Positions 6,262 through 10,703 of a DNA stretch of 10,703 nucleotides are shown in pieces. Every line of letters begins with the position of its first letter. Position 1 is the first letter of the stretch. A program made the position numbers and the translations under genes. The notes under the pieces were generated by a model that searched no databases, had not been told where the DNA came from, and worked only from the letters and a program-made list of their open reading frames with translations. The DNA comes from Verrucomicrobia bacterium UBA3222 (lineage in GTDB: Bacteria; Verrucomicrobiota; Verrucomicrobiia; Opitutales; UBA9783), in contig DEWA01000031.1 of NCBI GenBank assembly GCA_002363035.1, positions 1 to 10,703 of the forward strand, read 5' to 3'.

Positions 6262-6568
6262 CGTATTCCATGTGAGCCGCCGAGCTCGAAGGAGAATGGT
6301 TGTTGGCTTATAGGAGTTGGAGTTTGTGTTTGAAGCAGTGATTTCAAAGGAGGAGCTTGTCGTTTTTAATGCGAGAACGGTGCTGACCGCTTCAGGCGTG
6401 TTCTCGGTGAAAAGCACTTTGTTTTTTAAAACACTTTAAAGTTATAAAGGATGGTTTGTTTCCTTTCATAATTCATTGCTGTAATTTTTTTCAGGGTACA
6501 TTGAGCAAATAAATCTGAAATTGCGTACGAAATTTTCGTTATAGGACAAATTTTTCACTCGCCATACT
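6262..6568. other. Intergenic region between convergent ndk and ruvB
   Basis: About 300 nt with no confident gene. It holds a possible 37-codon frame (described separately) and a nested inverted repeat: CGAGAAC (6372-6378) pairs with GTTCTCG (6400-6406), with CTGA (6383-6386)/TCAG (6392-6395) inside, followed 15 nt later by a run of six T (6422-6427). It also has AAAGGA (6446-6451)/TCCTTT (6461-6466) with a 9-nt loop, and ACGAAA-T-TTTCGT near 6530-6542. Any of these could help end transcription of ndk or ruvB, but none is a classical GC stem directly followed by T. Confidence 0.5.
6326..6439 (+). CDS. Possible small protein of 37 aa downstream of ndk
   Basis: A frame starting at GTG 6326 encodes a peptide beginning MFEAVISKEELVVFNARTVL and ending FFKTL. 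An AGGAG lies 9 nt before the GTG, notable because the clear genes here lack SD sequences. An in-frame TAG lies five codons upstream, so it is not a fragment of a longer frame on that side. Two inverted-repeat arms fall inside it. I do not recognise the peptide, and a frame this short may be chance or a remnant. Confidence 0.2.
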   Translation: MFEAVISKEELVVFNARTVLTASGVFSVKSTLFFKTL

Positions 6569-7579
6569 TTACAACGCAAACCAACTTTGTACATCAGGGT
6601 GTAATTTAAGCACTTGCCAGCCGCGCGGCGCCAATTGGCGTCCTTGCGGGGTTCGTTGTAAATAACCTTCCTGGATGAGAAACGGTTCGTGTACTTCGGA
6701 TAAAGTATCGGCTTCTTCGCCTACCGCAATCGACAATGTATGCAGCCCCGTCGGCTTCCCTTGAAATTGATGCGCCAAAACGAACAAAATGCGTTTATCC
6801 AATTCGTCCAAACCGTTTTCGTCGATATCCAAAACTGCCAATGCCTGACGCGCTACATCACGAGAGATAATTTTTTCGCCTTTCTGTTGCGCAAAATCAC
6901 GGGTGAAAGCGATTAAATTGTTCGCAATGCGCGGTGTTCCGCGAGAACGTGAGGCAATTTCCAATGCGCCTCCTTCGTCCATTGCTATATCCAGCAGTGT
7001 CGCCGAACGAAGCACAATCGAACGCAAATCCTCTTTTGTATAGTAATGGAGCCGAGTTTGAAGCGTAAAACGCGACCGTAGCGGCGCCGAAAGCAGTCCG
7101 CTGCGTGTGGTGGCACCGAGCAATGTAAATTTCGGTAAGGTTAAACGTACACTGCGGGCATTCGGTCCCTGATCGATCATGACATCGATGCAAAAATCTT
7201 CCATCGCCGAGAATAAATACTCTTCAACGGTTTTTGGTAACCGATGCATTTCATCGATGAACAGAATGTCATTTTCAGATAAATTCGTCAGTAAACCCGC
7301 CAAATCCGCGGCTTTTTCAATGACGGGTCCGGATGTTACATGCACCTGCACACCCATTTCGTGCCCCAAAATGTGTGCCAGCGTGGTTTTCCCGAGCCCC
7401 GGAGGTCCGCTCAGCAGAATATGATTGAGCGCATCGCCGCGCTTGCGTGCCGCTCCGACCATGATTTGGAGACGTTCGACGGTTTTCGGCTGACCGGTAA
7501 AATCGGAAAACCGCGGTGGTCGAAGCCTATTTTCATCCGTTCCGTTATGTTGGTTCAGCACGACATGCGGTGCACTCAT
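6569..7579 (-). CDS. ruvB: Holliday junction branch migration helicase RuvB
   Basis: ATPase motor of the RuvABC complex; hexameric rings pull DNA through the RuvA-bound Holliday junction during recombinational repair. The 336-aa length is normal. Features: Walker A GPPGLGKT (58-65), Walker B ILFIDEMH (105-112), sensor 1/arginine-finger region LLGATTRSGLLSAPLRSRFTL (153-173, finger probably R170), sensor 2 RGTPRIANN (213-221), and a C-terminal winged helix with EGYLQRTPQGR (304-314). The N-terminal PPRFSDFTGQ (21-30) is the family's opening motif. ruvA and ruvC are not adjacent. It is the last gene of a minus-strand run after pntB with a 140-nt gap, and an extended -10 just ahead suggests its own promoter. 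No SD is visible. Confidence 0.97.
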   Translation of the reverse strand: MSAPHVVLNQHNGTDENRLRPPRFSDFTGQPKTVERLQIMVGAARKRGDALNHILLSGPPGLGKTTLAHILGHEMGVQVHVTSGPVIEKAADLAGLLTNLSENDILFIDEMHRLPKTVEEYLFSAMEDFCIDVMIDQGPNARSVRLTLPKFTLLGATTRSGLLSAPLRSRFTLQTRLHYYTKEDLRSIVLRSATLLDIAMDEGGALEIASRSRGTPRIANNLIAFTRDFAQQKGEKIISRDVARQALAVLDIDENGLDELDKRILFVLAHQFQGKPTGLHTLSIAVGEEADTLSEVHEPFLIQEGYLQRTPQGRQLAPRGWQVLKLHPDVQSWFAL

Positions 7580-7594
7580 AAGTTTTCGAAAGAA

Positions 7595-7603
7595 ATCATA
7601 TCA
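7595..7603 (-). promoter_or_regulatory. Putative extended -10 promoter of ruvB
   Basis: On the minus strand the bases read TGATATGAT, an extended -10 (TG-N-TATGAT) with five of six matches to TATAAT. No good -35 lies 16-18 nt upstream, but extended -10 promoters can manage without one. The expected start near 7588 would leave only about nine nt before the ATG at 7579, an almost leaderless mRNA. Confidence 0.45.
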
Positions 7604-7652
7604 CAAAATTACAAAATTTGAAAAAAACCACTTACATAACCGTACTTCGGAA

Positions 7653-7669
7653 CCTGTCGCACAGACAGG
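7653..7669 (-). terminator. Hairpin between pntB and ruvB, possible weak terminator
   Basis: A perfect 6-bp inverted repeat, CCTGTC (7653-7658) and GACAGG (7664-7669) with a 5-nt loop, lies about 50 nt after the pntB stop. A run of seven T on the minus strand (A at 7621-7627) comes more than 20 nt later, so it is not a classical intrinsic terminator. It might instead shape the mRNA end. Confidence 0.3.
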
Positions 7670-7719
7670 AATGCAACGTTCCCCTCTACACGCAACCATT
7701 CGCAAACCGCAACCTTTAT

Positions 7720-9105
7720 CTATTCGCCCTTAAACTGCGCCGCCAACTGCGTCAGTGTCTTTTTGGCATCGCCGTAAATCATGCGGACATTGTCTTTTAA
7801 AAACAATTCATTCTCCAGCCCCGAAAAACCTTTCCCCTGTCCGCGTTTGAGCACCAGTACGGTTTTCGCTTTAAAAACTTCCAATATCGGCATGCCGTAC
7901 AACGGCGAATTTTTGTTTTCGACCGCCGCAGGATTGACGACATCGTTGGCACCGACTACCAACGCAACATCGGTTTCCGGAAAACGCGCATTGGCGGCTT
8001 CCAATTCCGTCAGTTGATCATAGTCGACGTCGGCTTCCGCGAGAAGGACATTCATGTGTCCCGGCATGCGCCCTGCGACCGGGTGAACGGCATAAAATAC
8101 ATCCGCACCATTCTCCGTCAACTTCTGTGCAAGCTCTTTTACCGCATGCTGTGCCTGAGCCACCGCCAATCCGTACCCGGGAACAATCGCCACCGTCCGT
8201 GCCGCTTCCAACGGAAAATAAGCATCTTCCACCGTCATTGTCTTTGGATCGCCGGAAGACTTCGATTGTGCTTTTATTTCCGACGCCTTAAAACCGCCCA
8301 ATAATACTTTTCCGATCGATCGATTCATGGCTTTGCACATGATGAGTGTTAAAATGAGACCGCTCGTTCCGACCAAACATCCTGCAACGATAAGAACTTT
8401 GTTGATCGAAATCAGCCCCGCCGCACATGCCGCAACGCCCGACAAACTGTTCAACAGCGCAATTACCACGGGCATGTCGCCGCCACCGATGTGAAGCGTG
8501 AACAGAATTCCTGCGATGAGGCTGAATGCAATCATTGCGTAAAACGGATCAAAACCGAAGATACTTTGAGATACAATCCAACCGCACGATGACCAGTATA
8601 AAAAACACAAGAGGACAAAACAAACGTACACCTGAAATGGAAATACAATCGAACCGCTCGGCAATTTTCGACTTAATTTTCCGTACGCAACCAAACTTCC
8701 CGTGAAGGTAATTCCGCCGATGATAACAGCCGAGACGATGGCAACCTGTGTAGAAACAACCCCTGTCCCAACCGAATCGTCCGAAGTACGCATTAATTTA
8801 AGCCCTTCGACAACACCAACCAACAAACTCGCCAATCCGCCGAAGCCGTTAAACAATGCCACCAATTCCGGCATCGCCGTCATTTTGACGTAAGACGCCG
8901 TCCAAATACCGATCAACGCTCCAAATATAACCACACTGACCAATACCCATATGTTTTTCGGCGGAAATATCCATAAAGTCATTGCCACCGCCAGAAGCAT
9001 TCCGGCACCCGACAGAACATTGCCTTTTCTTGCAGTCGCCGCCCTTCCCATCAATTTGAGACCGACTATCAGTAAAATCGCCGCTAAAACGAAGGTAATA
9101 TCCAT
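7720..9105 (-). CDS. pntB: NAD(P) transhydrogenase subunit beta (PntB)
   Basis: Inner-membrane subunit of proton-translocating transhydrogenase, which drives NADP+ reduction by NADH with the proton gradient. The 461-aa length is normal. The N-terminal part (1-260) has eight or nine hydrophobic membrane segments and the proton-channel motif LHIGGGDMPVV (204-214) with H205 and D210. The cytosolic NADP(H)-binding domain III follows from about 285: VPGYGLAVAQAQHAV (308-322), HPVAGRMPGHMNVLLAEA (341-358), VGANDVVNPAA (384-394), GMPILEVFKAKTVLVLKRG (404-422) and MIYGDAKK (442-449). It starts 2 nt after the pntA2 stop, indicating an operon with coupled translation. The enzyme also needs the NAD(H)-binding subunit PntA1, which is not in this window. 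Confidence 0.96.
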   Translation of the reverse strand: MDITFVLAAILLIVGLKLMGRAATARKGNVLSGAGMLLAVAMTLWIFPPKNIWVLVSVVIFGALIGIWTASYVKMTAMPELVALFNGFGGLASLLVGVVEGLKLMRTSDDSVGTGVVSTQVAIVSAVIIGGITFTGSLVAYGKLSRKLPSGSIVFPFQVYVCFVLLCFLYWSSCGWIVSQSIFGFDPFYAMIAFSLIAGILFTLHIGGGDMPVVIALLNSLSGVAACAAGLISINKVLIVAGCLVGTSGLILTLIMCKAMNRSIGKVLLGGFKASEIKAQSKSSGDPKTMTVEDAYFPLEAARTVAIVPGYGLAVAQAQHAVKELAQKLTENGADVFYAVHPVAGRMPGHMNVLLAEADVDYDQLTELEAANARFPETDVALVVGANDVVNPAAVENKNSPLYGMPILEVFKAKTVLVLKRGQGKGFSGLENELFLKDNVRMIYGDAKKTLTQLAAQFKGE

Positions 9106-9107
9106 GG

Positions 9108-9395
9108 TTATTTTTTAAACATTTTCAACATGCGGTCGGTGACGCAATACCCGCCAACTACGTTGATAACGGCAAAAAAAATTGCTACGTAACATAAAAC
9201 CTCCGCTATTACATCCGTTGTATATGACAACGCCGCCAACGCCCCTACCAGCGTAATTCCCGAAATCGCATTGGTTCCCGACATCAGCGGCGTATGCAGC
9301 TGTGACGGAATTTTTCCGATCAGTTCAAAACCCAACCAACCTGCCAACACCATGCAAAATGCCAGCCATCCGTAATCTATATTTACCGTCTCCAT
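9108..9395 (-). CDS. pntA2: NAD(P) transhydrogenase subunit alpha part 2 (PntA2)
   Basis: Small membrane subunit supplying the alpha-side helices of the transhydrogenase channel (domain II). In E. coli this is the C-terminal end of the single PntA chain; in many other bacteria it is a separate gene, as here. The 95 residues contain a hydrophobic segment (9-28), the signature LHTPLMSGTNAISG (33-46), two further hydrophobic segments (47-58 and 63-82) and the typical ending VTDRMLKMFKK (85-95). It overlaps no neighbour and lies two nt before pntB. A pntA1 gene would be expected directly upstream, but a phosphoglycosyl transferase gene is there, 69 nt away. The start follows the conserved N-terminal length. 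Confidence 0.95.
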   Translation of the reverse strand: METVNIDYGWLAFCMVLAGWLGFELIGKIPSQLHTPLMSGTNAISGITLVGALAALSYTTDVIAEVLCYVAIFFAVINVVGGYCVTDRMLKMFKK

Positions 9396-9464
9396 ATCTT
9401 TATTCCGAAATCCTTTTCGCCAAAGATAAAGGAAATTTTTGCGTTACCGCTCCTGCAATCCCGA

Positions 9465-10169
9465 TTAACGCGGCAAATCCATTAGGTACGGTTCTTTTTC
9501 GCCGCTCAAAACTTCATACGGCACACCGCAATCGCCCAATTTAACAATAAACTTTGCCATATGTCGCAACGTCCACCGATGACTGATAAAATTTGTCGCA
9601 TTAAAAAACAACAGAACACAATCCACCCAAACGGAACGATGCTCGACGTAAAAAAGAGCCAAACGGGATTTAATCGGACGACAAATATGCAGATAAGTAT
9701 CGTAAGGATCCGGATAACGAGACAACAGCTCCCCCTCACGTGACATAAACAGAACAGCAAAATCAGACATCCCGGGGAGAATGCTGACGATATCATTCTC
9801 TCGCGATGTAAAGTCTTGATACTCCAAGACAGATCTCGGTCTTGGCCCGATTAGCAACATATCGCCTTTAACAACGTTTACCAGTTGAAAAAATTCATCC
9901 AACTTCAAAAATCGCATTATCCATCCGATTTTTGTGATTCGAACATCCGAACACGATGTATAAGGGTTAACTGCATCTGAATTTACTATCATTGTTCTCA
10001 GTTTGATCATTGAGAAAAGTTTCCCATCCTTGCCTACCCTATCCGAGATATAAATCGGATTTTTTCGGTCCTCAAGAAACACGATAACGATGCAGAAAAT
10101 AAGCAACGGACTTAGTAAAATCAGCAAAAACAACGCAAGAATCCGCTGTGTGAAATTCCAAAACATCAT
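9465..10169 (-). CDS. Membrane phosphoglycosyl transferase (bacterial sugar transferase family)
   Basis: A 234-aa monotopic phosphoglycosyl transferase (Bacterial_transf, as in PglC and the catalytic part of WbaP/WcaJ). This class moves a sugar-1-phosphate from a UDP-sugar to undecaprenyl phosphate, starting synthesis of capsule, O-antigen or exopolysaccharide. Features: an N-terminal re-entrant hydrophobic helix (about 10-31) with the conserved SP pair (20-21), DRVGKDGKLFSMIKLRTM (43-60), SDVRITKIGWIMRFLKLDEFFQL (74-96) with the catalytic Asp-Glu pair D91-E92, and KGDMLLIGPRP (101-111). The substrate cannot be told. About 35 residues at the C-terminus (200-234) lie beyond the usual core. No other glycan genes are visible, so it may be an isolated gene. 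The start at 10169 (a second ATG follows) fits the short family type. It is AT-rich compared with ruvB and ligA. Confidence 0.92.
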   Translation of the reverse strand: MMFWNFTQRILALFLLILLSPLLIFCIVIVFLEDRKNPIYISDRVGKDGKLFSMIKLRTMIVNSDAVNPYTSCSDVRITKIGWIMRFLKLDEFFQLVNVVKGDMLLIGPRPRSVLEYQDFTSRENDIVSILPGMSDFAVLFMSREGELLSRYPDPYDTYLHICRPIKSRLALFYVEHRSVWVDCVLLFFNATNFISHRWTLRHMAKFIVKLGDCGVPYEVLSGEKEPYLMDLPR

Positions 10170-10277
10170 CCTGAGTATCGCTTATAAAAACGATAAATTC
10201 AATGTTTTTGATAAAAGATCTTTTTTGGGGCGAACAAGATAATACCAAAAGCATCAATTTTCCGCTTCCTCACATAT

Positions 10278-10290
10278 GCTTGAAACAAGC
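10278..10290. repeat. Short inverted repeat upstream of the sugar transferase gene
   Basis: GCTTG-AAA-CAAGC forms a perfect 5-bp inverted repeat (6 bp if the flanking T and A are included), in the 280-nt AT-rich region between the divergent sugar transferase and HU genes. No T-run follows on either strand, so it is not a terminator. It may be a protein-binding site or chance. Confidence 0.3.
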
Positions 10291-10402
10291 AAACATCTAG
10301 ACAAAGCTATTTTCTGCTATCAAAGATTATTCTTTTTCAAAAAACACTACCTTTAACCATATCCCAAAACCCCATTCCCCCTCATTTTCCCTAAACACGC
10401 TA

Positions 10403-10430
10403 TTGACGTGCGTAAAAATGGCGATTTAAT
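10403..10430 (+). promoter_or_regulatory. Putative promoter of the HU-family gene
   Basis: TTGACG (10403-10408; five of six) and TTTAAT (10425-10430; five of six) are 16 nt apart, the best promoter match in the window. Transcription would begin near 10437, leaving a leader of about 16 nt before the ATG at 10453. An AAAGGA (10431-10436) is too far from the ATG, and probably upstream of the transcript start, to act as an SD. Confidence 0.6.
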
Positions 10431-10452
10431 AAAGGAAAGTACTTTGAATTTT

Positions 10453-10703
10453 ATGAACAAGTCAGAACTCATTGAGGAAATCCAGAAACGCATGGGCGAA
10501 AAAGCCACGCGTGTGCTTGCCGAAGAGGCGTTGTCTGCCGTCTTAGAATCGGTCAAACACGGAATCGAAAAAGATCAAATGGTGCAGTTGGTCGGCTTCG
10601 GTACGTTTTCCGTTTCCGAACGTAAGGCGCGCAACGGTGTGAACCCGCAGACGGGGAAGCCCATCAAAATTGCCGCTTCCAAGAGCGTTAAGTTTAAGCC
10701 GAG
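10453..10703 (+). CDS. HU/IHF-family DNA-binding protein, truncated by the window edge
   Basis: The first 83 residues of a nucleoid protein of the HU/IHF family, of about 90-100 residues in full; the end lies outside the window. MNKSELIEEI opens the helical dimerisation region (about 1-45). GFGTFSVSERKARNGVNPQTGKPI (48-71) covers the strand and the DNA-binding arm, with P65 in NPQTG, the proline that intercalates between base pairs in HU and IHF. The arm ends in ASKSVKFKP (75-83). HU dimers bend and compact DNA. HU and IHF subunits cannot be separated on this evidence. The start at ATG 10453 matches the family's standard N-terminus, and a good promoter lies just upstream. Confidence 0.94.
   Translation, partial: MNKSELIEEIQKRMGEKATRVLAEEALSAVLESVKHGIEKDQMVQLVGFGTFSVSERKARNGVNPQTGKPIKIAASKSVKFKP

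Noticed and set aside
5977..6417. A 146-codon minus-strand frame antisense to ndk
   Set aside because: ndk is a strongly conserved gene over its full length; the antisense peptide resembles no family and is a shadow.

Overview
The window reads as a piece of a Gram-negative bacterial chromosome of moderate GC. Standard housekeeping genes (ligA, ndk, ruvB, an HU-type gene, four tRNAs) alternate with two predicted exported proteins. Split pntA/pntB subunits, exported BspA-type leucine-rich repeats and an almost complete lack of Shine-Dalgarno (SD) sequences would suit a Verrucomicrobiota/Opitutia-type or similar host-associated lineage. This assignment is an impression from gene content; no sequence search was possible. 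No CRISPR array, transposase, integrase or phage gene was seen.

Layout. At 1-267 (minus) a tRNA-Ala(GGC)/tRNA-Leu(CAG) pair reads towards the left edge, where a possible partial gene begins. At 601-3200 (plus) a signal peptide-bearing coiled-coil protein with an Arg-Gly-rich tail is followed by tRNA-His(GTG) and a small exported BspA-like LRR protein. At 3209-5371 (minus) lie a DUF167/YggU-family gene and a ligA that lacks the usual BRCT domain. tRNA-Glu(CTC) follows at 5617-5691 (minus). ndk lies at 5839-6261 (plus), with a palindrome over its putative promoter, then a roughly 300-base interval with little certain content. From 10169 down to 6569 (minus) come a phosphoglycosyl transferase, pntA2, pntB and ruvB. 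At the right edge (plus) is the start of an HU/IHF-family gene.

How the genes work together. pntA2 and pntB are two nt apart and encode the membrane and NADP(H)-binding parts of proton-translocating transhydrogenase. The NAD(H)-binding subunit gene (pntA1), normally just upstream, is absent, and a sugar transferase gene sits there instead. ligA and ruvB serve DNA replication and repair, ndk nucleotide pools, and HU the nucleoid. The two exported proteins are the least ordinary content. The coiled-coil one combines a secretion signal, LRR-like N-terminal repeats, a long coiled coil and an RGG-like tail, an unusual combination worth follow-up. I found no convincing multi-gene novel system; the strongest leads are this protein, the BRCT-less ligase and the missing pntA1.
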